A stretch of 6,464 nucleotides of DNA, from NCBI GenBank assembly GCA_003152795.1, contig PMBA01000136.1:5847-12310 (forward strand), given 5' to 3'. The notes under the pieces were generated by a model. The model was not told the DNA's origin. It was given only the letters and a program-made list of their open reading frames with translations, and made no database searches. Positions 1 through 5,581 of the stretch are shown here, piece by piece. Position 1 is the stretch's first letter, and every line of letters begins with the position of its first letter. A program made the position numbers and the translations under genes. The stretch comes from Acidobacteriaceae bacterium. Lineage in GTDB: Bacteria; Acidobacteriota; Terriglobia; Terriglobales; Acidobacteriaceae.

Positions 1-1221
1 CTCGAAGCTTCCGTTCCCGCGCCGCAGGACCTCGCCGGAGCCGACGCCGGCCTTTCCGAGTTCACGGCGGAAGGCGCTGCAGCAGAGTCTATTGTCGAGG
101 CGGACGTTGCGCCGGATTTTCACTCGGATCTTGACCCCAAGACGGCAGTTGAGGTTCAGTCGCCCGAAGTTTCGGCGCCCGGCGCCGCGGGTCACGGACT
201 CGCAGGCTCGGCGGCTGCGGGAGCAGCGACCGCGCCAGCCCGGATTACGGACGTCAACTTCACGGTCGCCGATCTGCACGAAGCGCTGGAAGTTGTCCGC
301 CAGTTTGATCCGCAGGGCATCGCCTGTCGCGACCTGCGCGAATGCCTGCTCTATCAATTGCGCTACCATCTGGAGCAGTTGCGGCTGCACAGCAACGGCA
401 ATGCTTCTACGGAACCGGTGGTGAGAGACGCGGTTGCCGTCGTCGATCAGCATTTGCGGGCGGTCACGCTGAAGCAGTTCAAGGAAATTGCGCGCGCCAT
501 CGGGCGTCCAGTCGAGGCGGTGCAGGCGGCGCTCGACTATGTCCGTACGCTCGATCCCCGGCCGGGTTTGCGCTACAACAAGGTTCCCGCGCGCCTGATT
601 GAGCCCGATGTGGCTTTTGTGAAGCATGGCGACGAGTGGCTGGTCATCATGAATGACGAGGACCTGCCGCAGTTGCGCTTGAATCCCGCGTACAAGCGTC
701 TGCTGACCCGCGATGGCAACGACCGCGACACGCGAAACTACGTCAAAGATCGCTACAAATCGGCCATCCAGCTGATCAAGAACATCGAACAGCGCAAGCA
801 GACGATCACCAAGGTCTGCTACTCGATCGTGGCCCGCCAGCAGGATTTTCTGGAGCGCGGAATTGATTTCCTCAAGCCGATGATGATCAAGGAAGTGGCC
901 GAAGAGATCGGCGTGCATCCTTCCACCGTTAGCCGTGCGGTTGCGAATAAGTATGTTCATACGCCGCAGGGTGTGTTCGAATTGCGCTATTTCTTCTCCG
1001 AGAGCGTGCAGGGGCCCGAGGGCGGCGGCACTTCGCTGCTGATTTTGAAGCGCCGCGTCAAGAAGCTGATCGAAGAAGAGGATCCCAGCCGGCCATTGAC
1101 TGACGAACAGATCACCCGCATTCTGCAATCGCAGGGTATCCAGGTGACTCGCCGAACCGTCGCGAAATATAGGGAAGATATGAAGATTCCGAGCACACAT
1201 CAAAGAAGAGTGAAAAAGTGA
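1..1221 (+). CDS. rpoN: RNA polymerase sigma-54 factor RpoN, 5' end outside the window
   Basis: Sigma-54 binds core RNA polymerase and directs it to -24/-12 promoters, where opening needs an AAA+ activator. Frame 1 is open from base 1 to the TGA at 1219-1221, giving 406 C-terminal residues; the Gln-rich region I and the true start lie upstream. Residues 1 to about 80 are Ala/Pro/acidic low-complexity sequence, fitting the variable region II linker. The core-binding domain starts near residue 85 and includes FDPQGIACRDLRECLLYQL. A helix-turn-helix follows at about 297-320 (KEVAEEIGVHPSTVSRAVA). The RpoN box, TRRTVAKYRE at 383-392, contacts the -24 element; it differs from the usual ARRTVAKYR only by Thr for the first Ala. 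The protein ends 14 residues later in a basic tail. hpf follows 124 bp downstream, the order seen in many bacteria. The stop codon overlaps the first unit of a heptad-repeat hairpin. Identity is very secure; the N-terminus cannot be judged. Confidence 0.97.
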   Translation, partial: LEASVPAPQDLAGADAGLSEFTAEGAAAESIVEADVAPDFHSDLDPKTAVEVQSPEVSAPGAAGHGLAGSAAAGAATAPARITDVNFTVADLHEALEVVRQFDPQGIACRDLRECLLYQLRYHLEQLRLHSNGNASTEPVVRDAVAVVDQHLRAVTLKQFKEIARAIGRPVEAVQAALDYVRTLDPRPGLRYNKVPARLIEPDVAFVKHGDEWLVIMNDEDLPQLRLNPAYKRLLTRDGNDRDTRNYVKDRYKSAIQLIKNIEQRKQTITKVCYSIVARQQDFLERGIDFLKPMMIKEVAEEIGVHPSTVSRAVANKYVHTPQGVFELRYFFSESVQGPEGGGTSLLILKRRVKKLIEEEDPSRPLTDEQITRILQSQGIQVTRRTVAKYREDMKIPSTHQRRVKK

Positions 1222-1311
1222 AGTCAGAAGTAAGAAGTCAAATTGAAGAAGTGGACCAATTTGTCACGACTCGTTTGCACTTTTCCAATTTGACTTCTGA
1301 CTTCTGACTTT
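1220..1311. repeat. Heptad-repeat stem-loop, element 1 (rpoN-hpf)
   Basis: The left arm at 1221-1245 pairs with 1286-1310 in 24 of 25 positions (A1232/G1299 is the mismatch), around a 40-nt loop. Each arm reads as five 7-bp units. On the left these are GAAGTCA, GAAGTAA, GAAGTCA, AATTGAA and GAAGTGG (1220-1254). The reverse complement of 1277-1311 gives AAAGTCA, GAAGTCA twice, AATTGGA and AAAGTGC. The right arm runs into five T at 1309-1313, so on the + strand it could act as a rho-independent terminator behind rpoN, although the loop is long. The arm begins inside the rpoN stop codon. It shares its unit order with the elements at 1943-2034 and 5475-5556. Confidence 0.88.
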
Positions 1312-1335
1312 TTGCATCCCGACTCCCACCTCACT

Positions 1336-1340
1336 GGAGA
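1336..1340 (+). promoter_or_regulatory. Ribosome binding site of hpf
   Basis: GGAGA lies five bases before the ATG at 1346. It supports 1346 as the start; the nearer ATG at 1341 is out of frame and meets TGA after one codon. Confidence 0.75.
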
Positions 1341-1345
1341 ATGCA

Positions 1346-1939
1346 ATGAACGTGGAATATACCGCGAGGAAATACAAACTTACTCCCGGCATCCGCAAGG
1401 AAGTTGAAACCGGCCTTGATAAAATCCGCAAAATTCTAGGCGACCGATTCGAGACCAAAGTGACTCTGGCGGTTGAAAAGCGGCAGCACAAAGCCGAAAT
1501 CACAATCGACCCGCCAAACGGTCCCATTGTGGGGATAGCTCAGACCACCGACATGTTGTCGGCCATCAACGAAGCTCTGGACCACCTGCAGAAGCAGGCG
1601 CTCAAACATAAGACGAAATGGCTGAGCAAGAAGCGCAAGGCGGCCAAGAAGTTTGACGGCCAGTCGTTAGAAGACAACATTGAGGCGACGCTCGGCCTGG
1701 CCGAGGGCGCTACTTTTTCCGTCCTCGTGCATAAATTTCCATCGGTTGCGCGAACCACGGAAGTCCACCTGGTACATGCCCGGGATTCGGTGGCGCTTCG
1801 TCCGATGACGCTGGAAGAAGCGATCAAAGAGGCGCACTTTCGCGACAAGGACGTTTTCGTCTTCCGCGATCCCAAGGGTAAGTTGATGGTGCTGCACCGG
1901 ATGCGGGACGGCAAGATGGAATTGATTGAAGCGCCTTAG
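1346..1939 (+). CDS. hpf: Ribosome hibernation promoting factor, long form
   Basis: Long HPF binds the 30S decoding region and drives formation of inactive 100S ribosome dimers in stationary phase or starvation. The product is 197 residues, the usual length of the long form (about 180-200), while the short gamma-proteobacterial HPF/YfiA proteins are near 95-115. Residues 1 to about 105 form the basic S30AE domain (MNVEYTARKYKLTPGIRK at the start; Lys/Arg-rich KTKWLSKKRKAAKK near 92-105). After a linker, residues about 140-195 form the dimerisation domain, recognised by RPMTLEEAIKEAHFRDKDVF, then FRDPKGKLMVLHRMRDGKMELIEA. The ATG at 1346 is preceded by a GGAGA ribosome binding site. The gene lies behind rpoN, a common arrangement, but a terminator-like hairpin separates the two, so independent transcription is possible. 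The ptsN, hprK or rapZ genes that often follow are absent; the next gene is convergent. A second heptad hairpin begins four bases after the TAG stop. Confidence 0.96.
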   Translation: MNVEYTARKYKLTPGIRKEVETGLDKIRKILGDRFETKVTLAVEKRQHKAEITIDPPNGPIVGIAQTTDMLSAINEALDHLQKQALKHKTKWLSKKRKAAKKFDGQSLEDNIEATLGLAEGATFSVLVHKFPSVARTTEVHLVHARDSVALRPMTLEEAIKEAHFRDKDVFVFRDPKGKLMVLHRMRDGKMELIEAP

Positions 1940-1942
1940 AGT

Positions 1943-2034
1943 AATTGCAGAGGGCAGAGGTCAGATTGCAGAGGTGAAGAACCCGGTACGCATTTGGTTT
2001 CACCTCTGCAATCTAACCTCTTACCTCTGACCTT
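1943..2034. repeat. Heptad-repeat stem-loop, element 2 (between convergent hpf and EAL-HDOD genes)
   Basis: Bases 1948-1978 pair with 1999-2029 in 28 of 31 positions around a 20-nt loop. The innermost 16 bp (1963-1978 with 1999-2014) are perfect. Each arm is five 7-bp units. The left arm reads AATTGCA, GAGGGCA, GAGGTCA, GATTGCA, GAGGTGA (1943-1977). The reverse complement of 2000-2034 reads AAGGTCA, GAGGTAA, GAGGTTA, GATTGCA, GAGGTGA. It starts four bases after the hpf stop and ends 18 bases before the stop of the convergent gene, so it is placed to terminate transcription from both sides. T-rich sequence follows on the + strand (2033-2050). Confidence 0.88.
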
Positions 2035-2051
2035 CTTTTGCCCTTCTTCTC

Positions 2052-3308
2052 TCATCCCCCACTGGCTGCCTCTTGTGCCCACTGCAGGGCCTGCCACCAG
2101 GCTGTGGAGACTTCCTCGTCGGACAGTCGCAATTGCCTGGCAAGTTCGCTCGATTGAGCCCACTCCCCCGATTCCTGGTCGAGCATGAGATGGTAAAGCG
2201 GACGGAGGCTACTCTCCTGTTCGAGCAGCGCCGCCTTGGTTTCGTGCTCCACGGGCAGTTGTTCCAGCAGTGCTTCCATTTTGACCTCGAGGATAGCGTC
2301 CATGATCGAGAGCAGCCCCAACAGGAACAAGTCTGAATTTAACTGCAGCCGGTGGGAGAGGAGCTCGCAAAACCGCGCGCGGGCCAATCCCATGAGCACC
2401 AGTTCGCTGCATCGCTGTTCGGCGGCGCCCACGCTGACGACGAGGCGAACCCAACGCCGCATTTCCCGCTCGCCCAGAACCGCCATGGCATGGCGAATCG
2501 ACTTGATTTCGAGGGCAAACCCAAAAATCGGGGAATTCAGGTACCGCAGCAAGCGGTAAGAAATGGAAGACTCTTGTTTGAGCAACTTTTCCAGTTCATC
2601 CATGTCGATTTCGGTTCGACAGACCATTTCGAGCAGGCGCAAATAGTGCAAGCGGCTGGCAGGCACCTCGCGGCCGACGACGATTTCGGGACGGCAGAAA
2701 AAATATCCCTGGAAATAATCGAACCCCATGTCGCGAGCCTGATGAAACTCGCCGGGCGTTTCAAGTTTCTCAGCCAGCATCTTGCATTTCGTGGAGCGAA
2801 ACCGGCGTACCATCCCGGCCCGTTCCTCGGGCGTGGTCGCCCGAACATCGACCTTTATGATGTCGGCAAACTCGCAAAGCGGCAGGCGCGGATCGTTGGG
2901 TGCAAAGTCATCGAGGGCGATCATGTATCCGAACGATTTCAGCCGCTTGCAGGCGGCGATGACCCGGTCTTCCGGCTCAACCGTTTCCAGAATCTCAGCC
3001 ACCGTCTGGTCGGGAGGCAGCAAGGTAATCAGATCCTTGAACAGGACCTCACGGGTGCAATTCACGAAGGCGCGGCGGTTATCACAAAGCAGGTTGATAC
3101 CGAAAAGCAGGGAAGTATCCAGGGTGGAGCGAGCGGCAAGTTCGGGATCGGCGTTGAAGTAGTCTTCCACACCGTTGCGGAAAAGGAGTTCGTACCCGAA
3201 CACACGCTCCATGCGGTCAAGGATCGGCTGGCGGGCAACGAAGCGCTGCCCCGGTAGCGCAATCGAGATCGGTGCCGAGGTTTTCTCGGTGGCAGAAGCG
3301 GGTTTCAC
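2052..3308 (-). CDS. EAL-HDOD domain signalling protein (YuxH-like), degenerate EAL loop
   Basis: The family combines a cyclic-di-GMP phosphodiesterase-type EAL domain with an HDOD domain (an HD-related fold used in signalling). Read from the GTG at 3308 the product is 418 residues, close to the roughly 400-410 of YuxH-like proteins. The EAL domain starts at FVARQPILD (about residue 23). Counterparts of most EAL active-site residues are visible: E40 (YELLFR), N83 (FVNCT), E108 (ETVE), D133-D134 (LDDF), K152 (IKVD), E180 (LAEKLET) and Q200 (FQGYFFCRP). The loop after DDF is APNDPR instead of the usual G-rich GTGYS type. Known relatives with such changes are often inactive, so loss of hydrolysis is likely but inferred. 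HDOD covers about 220-400 (YLRLLEMVCR, SISYRLLRYLNSPIFGF, IRHAMAVLGEREMRRW). The frame stays open to ATGs at 3365 and 3455, but that extension is Cys/Trp-rich, contains duplicated DNA and matches no family feature I know. The start is therefore uncertain. The gene is convergent with hpf and divergent from the metallopeptidase. Confidence 0.88.
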   Translation of the reverse strand: MKPASATEKTSAPISIALPGQRFVARQPILDRMERVFGYELLFRNGVEDYFNADPELAARSTLDTSLLFGINLLCDNRRAFVNCTREVLFKDLITLLPPDQTVAEILETVEPEDRVIAACKRLKSFGYMIALDDFAPNDPRLPLCEFADIIKVDVRATTPEERAGMVRRFRSTKCKMLAEKLETPGEFHQARDMGFDYFQGYFFCRPEIVVGREVPASRLHYLRLLEMVCRTEIDMDELEKLLKQESSISYRLLRYLNSPIFGFALEIKSIRHAMAVLGEREMRRWVRLVVSVGAAEQRCSELVLMGLARARFCELLSHRLQLNSDLFLLGLLSIMDAILEVKMEALLEQLPVEHETKAALLEQESSLRPLYHLMLDQESGEWAQSSELARQLRLSDEEVSTAWWQALQWAQEAASGG

Positions 3309-3402
3309 TCTTTGTATATCGGCGCAGCCGAGGCAGAACTTCAGGCGAAATCGCCCGCCAGTCATCTTCCCAGAACAAGGTCTTGCGAACCACGGACTCT
3401 GC

Positions 3403-3432
3403 GCCCATTTCTGGATAGCCCATTTCTGTATA
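3403..3432. repeat. Tandem duplication of a 15-bp unit
   Basis: Bases 3403-3417 (GCCCATTTCTGGATA) are followed directly by 3418-3432 (GCCCATTTCTGTATA), 14 of 15 identical. It lies in the region between the divergent EAL-HDOD and metallopeptidase genes. The second copy creates a TATACA hexamer on the - strand (3432-3427) and TATAGAAT on the + strand (3429-3436), both of which resemble -10 boxes. Confidence 0.85.
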
Positions 3433-3446
3433 GAATGAGCAACATT

Positions 3447-3472
3447 CAATTTCATCCGGCAATTTCATCCGG
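3447..3472. repeat. Perfect tandem duplication of a 13-bp unit
   Basis: CAATTTCATCCGG occurs at 3447-3459 and again at 3460-3472 without a gap. It ends four bases before the ribosome binding site of the metallopeptidase gene, so it lies in its probable 5' leader or operator. No inverted symmetry was seen in the unit. Confidence 0.9.
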
Positions 3473-3475
3473 AAA

Positions 3476-3482
3476 GAGGAGA
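3476..3482 (+). promoter_or_regulatory. Ribosome binding site of the metallopeptidase gene
   Basis: GAGGAGA sits six bases before the ATG at 3489. It selects this start over the longer upstream reading frame, whose first 59 residues have no family counterpart. Confidence 0.8.
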
Positions 3483-3488
3483 ACATTC

Positions 3489-4349
3489 ATGCGCTGGACG
3501 CCAGGCGGAGAAAGCCAGGACATCGAAGATCGCAGAGACGACAGCGGCGGCGGCGGCTTTAACTTTGGCGGATTCCACATTGGGATAGGCGGCTTCATCA
3601 TTCTGCTGGTTCTCAGCCTGGTATTTAAGCGCAACTTCCTGTCGCTGGCGGGAGTGGGTGGCGGCTCCAACCCTGCCACACAGGTGAGCCGGCAGCCGGA
3701 CACGGCGCGCGACCAGAGAGAGCAGCCGCTGGTGCAGTTCGTCTCTTTCGTCCTCGACGACACCCAGAGGACCTGGACGCAAATTCTGGCGGCGCAGGGT
3801 GTGCAATACCGCCATGCCAAGCTGGTGTTGTTCCGCGACAGCATCGATTCCGCCTGCGGCATGGCGCAATCCGCGAGCGGGCCGTTCTACTGCCCCGGAG
3901 ACGAGAAGGTATACATCGATCTGGGCTTTTATGACGAATTGAAGCAGCGCTTCGGGGTGCCGGGAGAGTTTGCCCAAGCCTATGTGCTCGCCCATGAGAT
4001 CGGTCATCACGTCCAGAAATTGATCGGAGTCGAACAGAAAGTGCATGCCGCGCAGGAGCAGAATCCGAGAGCTGCGAACCAGCTTTCAGTTGACCTTGAA
4101 CTGCAGGCGGATTGTTTTGCGGGAGTCTGGGGGCACACGACAGATGAAAGAAAGTTGCTCGACCCCGGAGAAGTGAAGGAGGGTCTGGATGCCGCGGCGG
4201 CAGTGGGCGACGACCGCTTGCAGCGCATGTCAACCGGACACGTGAATCCGGAGACGTTTACGCACGGCAGTTCGCAGCAGCGCATGGACTGGTTTCAAAA
4301 GGGCTTCAGTACCGGCGACATGAAAGAATGCAACACGTTCGCACAGTGA
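3489..4349 (+). CDS. YpfJ-type neutral zinc metallopeptidase, membrane-anchored
   Basis: The product is 286 residues, almost the length of E. coli YpfJ (287), and starts with the family signature MRW...ES.DIEDRR. Residues 18-30 are Gly/Phe-rich. One transmembrane segment follows at about 29-46 (IGIGGFIILLVLSLVF), then a Gly/Ser/Pro linker and the catalytic domain from about 80. The domain shows SACGMAQSASGPFYCPGDEK (121-140) and VYIDLGFYDEL. The zinc-binding HEIGH motif is at 169-173, with H169 and H173 as ligands and E170 as the catalytic base. The ELQADCFAGVWG stretch at 204-215 probably supplies the third zinc ligand. The C-terminal HGSSQQRMDWFQKGF also fits the family. The zincin fold is clear, but the physiological substrate of this family is not established. 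The catalytic domain is probably outside the cytoplasmic membrane, which is inferred from the anchor and visible Cys residues. A strong ribosome binding site supports this start. The gene appears to be transcribed alone, divergent from the EAL-HDOD gene. Confidence 0.95.
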   Translation: MRWTPGGESQDIEDRRDDSGGGGFNFGGFHIGIGGFIILLVLSLVFKRNFLSLAGVGGGSNPATQVSRQPDTARDQREQPLVQFVSFVLDDTQRTWTQILAAQGVQYRHAKLVLFRDSIDSACGMAQSASGPFYCPGDEKVYIDLGFYDELKQRFGVPGEFAQAYVLAHEIGHHVQKLIGVEQKVHAAQEQNPRAANQLSVDLELQADCFAGVWGHTTDERKLLDPGEVKEGLDAAAAVGDDRLQRMSTGHVNPETFTHGSSQQRMDWFQKGFSTGDMKECNTFAQ

Positions 4350-4796
4350 GGCCGCGCGCCGTGAATGGGGAGCGACGGGCGACTTGCTTGTAGGGCGGCT
4401 CGGTGGCCGGCGGGGCGTCTGGCTCTCCATCCCCAAGGATGTGCTCGCGATGCTGGCTCACTTTGGTAATGCCGGGTGTGGAAAACTAAGGCCATTCCCC
4501 CCTTGCGCAGTCGACGGTTTCATGAGTAACATCAAGATGTTCCCAATGGCCATGCTTCCAGGCTGGCCGTTTGCGCCAACAAACTCCAGGCGCCAAGATT
4601 TAGTTTGAACATCGACAGTTTAAACAACGTTCTCGAATAGCATCCAGCCGATGTGGGGTTCGGTCTGCCGGTATTCGGTGCGCAGTGACCCGTGGGTTGC
4701 TCCACACGTTGAAAGTGCCGGCCGCAAAGAAAGACGAAACAATCGGCCTGTGATCCAGGCCGGGGTACTAACATCAGAGCTTAACAAGAGAAAAAT
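4350..4796. other. 447-bp stretch without a convincing gene
   Basis: Short open frames exist on both strands (for example 4384-4608 on +, 4532-4774 on -). None has a good ribosome binding site, a recognisable domain or a natural protein-like composition. I found no tRNA, tmRNA, RNase P, SRP RNA or known riboswitch core. Visible structure is limited to a PmeI-type palindrome GTTTAAAC near 4617-4624 and a GC-rich hairpin at 4744-4762. The last roughly 100 bp probably include the promoter and leader of the receiver-like gene. The stretch could also hold a decayed gene or an unrecognised small RNA. Confidence 0.5.
4744..4762 (+). promoter_or_regulatory. GC-rich hairpin in the leader of the receiver-like gene
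   Basis: CGGCCTG (4744-4750) and CAGGCCG (4756-4762) form a perfect 7-bp stem around the loop TGATC, 34 bases before the ATG at 4797. No T-tract follows, so it is not a typical terminator. An alternative pairing of the upstream GCCGGCC (about 4718-4724) with GGCCGG at the 3' arm is possible. The function is unknown; a translational or attenuation element is a guess. Confidence 0.4.
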
Positions 4797-5474
4797 ATGA
4801 ATGCAGGACCCGGACATTCCTCCGCAGGTGGAGGAAGACACAAACGGCGCCGTGGACGGCGTCCGCCAAAACGAGGCGCGGGTGGCCCGATGGGCCGCGA
4901 CCGCCAGGAGCATCAGGGCATCTTTACCGCTCCCATGGATCACAGCTACCGCGCCAATATGGGCATGGACAGTGGCGGTGGCAACGGCAACGGTAGCCGC
5001 GGACCGCGGCGGCCCGGCTTCTCCGCGTCCTACCCGGTCGTCGATCCCGAGCCCTTGCCCGCTCCCCGAGAAGATGCCGCTTCGCGTGTCTTTGCCTTTG
5101 TCGAGGACCTGTTCTTCCTGAGCAAGATTCAGGACACCGGCCGCAAGATGAACGTGAAGGTGGAGTTCGTGAAGAACGAGAAGGACCTCGCCGACCGTAT
5201 GAAAAGTAACGGCGAAGGAAATCCTTCGCTCATTATTTTCGACTTGAACAATGCCAACGCCAAGCCTTTGACCCTCATCCCGAAACTGAAAAGCAAGCTG
5301 AAGAAGGGGACATCGATCATCGGATTCCTCTCCCACGTGCAGGGCGACCTGAAACAAAAAGCGCACGAAGTGGGCTGTGACATGGTCCTGCCGCGATCGG
5401 CATTTTCGCAGAATCTGCCGCAATTGCTGCGCCGGCATGGCGCCATCGAGGCCGAACCCGGCGCGGTCGAGTAG
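4797..5474 (+). CDS. Arg/Gly-rich protein with a degenerate CheY-like receiver domain
   Basis: The product is 225 residues. Residues 1-35 are strongly basic and Gly-rich (GGGRHKRRRGRRPPKRGAGG at 11-30), resembling a disordered nucleic-acid-binding tail. Residues 36-95 are a Gly/Asn/Pro-rich linker. From about 97 to 213 the pattern fits a receiver fold: beta strand VFAFVEDLFF with acidic E103/D104, LIIFDLN with D149 at the usual phospho-acceptor place, IIGFLSH with S179 at the Thr/Ser switch position, and MVLPRSAF where the invariant Lys is R200. The Lys-to-Arg change and the weak acidic pocket suggest that phosphorylation is lost or altered. No output domain is present. The ATG at 4797 follows AAGAG with a six-base spacer. 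The gene stands alone, with a long upstream gap and a heptad hairpin starting right after its TAG. The receiver assignment rests on motif reading only; I do not recognise a named family. An RNA- or DNA-binding regulator is a hypothesis. Confidence 0.8.
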   Translation: MNAGPGHSSAGGGRHKRRRGRRPPKRGAGGPMGRDRQEHQGIFTAPMDHSYRANMGMDSGGGNGNGSRGPRRPGFSASYPVVDPEPLPAPREDAASRVFAFVEDLFFLSKIQDTGRKMNVKVEFVKNEKDLADRMKSNGEGNPSLIIFDLNNANAKPLTLIPKLKSKLKKGTSIIGFLSHVQGDLKQKAHEVGCDMVLPRSAFSQNLPQLLRRHGAIEAEPGAVE

Positions 5475-5556
5475 GATTGCAGAGGCCAGATTGCAGAGGT
5501 TAGAACCACTCGCTGCGAGCTAAGGGTTTCACCTCTGAAATCTGACCTCTGACCTC
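5475..5556. repeat. Heptad-repeat stem-loop, element 3 (after the receiver-like gene)
   Basis: Bases 5480-5502 pair with 5529-5551 in 20 of 23 positions around a 26-nt loop. The loop contains a small hairpin (CTCG, CTG, CGAG at 5509-5519). Each arm is four 7-bp units. The left reads GATTGCA, GAGGCCA, GATTGCA, GAGGTTA (5475-5502). The reverse complement of 5529-5556 reads GAGGTCA twice, GATTTCA, GAGGTGA. It shares the loop-edge bases GAACC and GGTTTCACCTCTG with element 2. It begins directly after the stop codon at 5472-5474. There is no T-tract behind it, so a classical rho-independent terminator role is doubtful. Confidence 0.87.
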
Positions 5557-5575
5557 GGCATTCCCCTGATACAAT
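5549..5575 (+). promoter_or_regulatory. Possible promoter of a leaderless transcript for the secreted protein
   Basis: TACAAT at 5570-5575 fits a -10 box and is followed by six bases and then the GTG at 5582, so transcription would start at or beside the start codon. The best -35 candidate is the weak CTGACC at 5549-5554, with a 15-bp spacer and lying inside the right arm of element 3. No ribosome binding site is visible before the GTG, which fits a leaderless message. Confidence 0.4.
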
Positions 5576-5581
5576 TTTGCC

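Noticed and set aside
2352..3257. 301-residue + strand open frame opposite the EAL-HDOD gene
   Set aside because: It is the antisense shadow of a gene with clear EAL and HDOD motifs and shows no domain of its own.
3217..3486. Alternative - strand frame of 89 residues starting at 3486 over the EAL-HDOD 5' region
   Set aside because: It overlaps the EAL domain start in the wrong frame and shows no recognisable domain.
3312..3488. N-terminal extension of the metallopeptidase to 3312
   Set aside because: The family starts with MRW...EDRR at 3489, preceded by a good ribosome binding site; the extension covers the divergent regulatory region.
4700..4796. Cyclic-di-GMP (GEMM) riboswitch, suggested by GCAAAG and GC-rich hairpins
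   Set aside because: The paired arms, tetraloop receptor and conserved junction bases of the aptamer could not be placed in order.
4801..5121. 106-residue + strand frame inside the receiver-like gene
   Set aside because: It is an out-of-frame shadow with no domain and no ribosome binding site of its own; the 4797 frame carries the receiver-like pattern.
1220..5556. CRISPR array, suggested by repeated similar short units
   Set aside because: Units are 7 bp, contiguous and arranged as inverted arms; there are no spacers and no cas genes.
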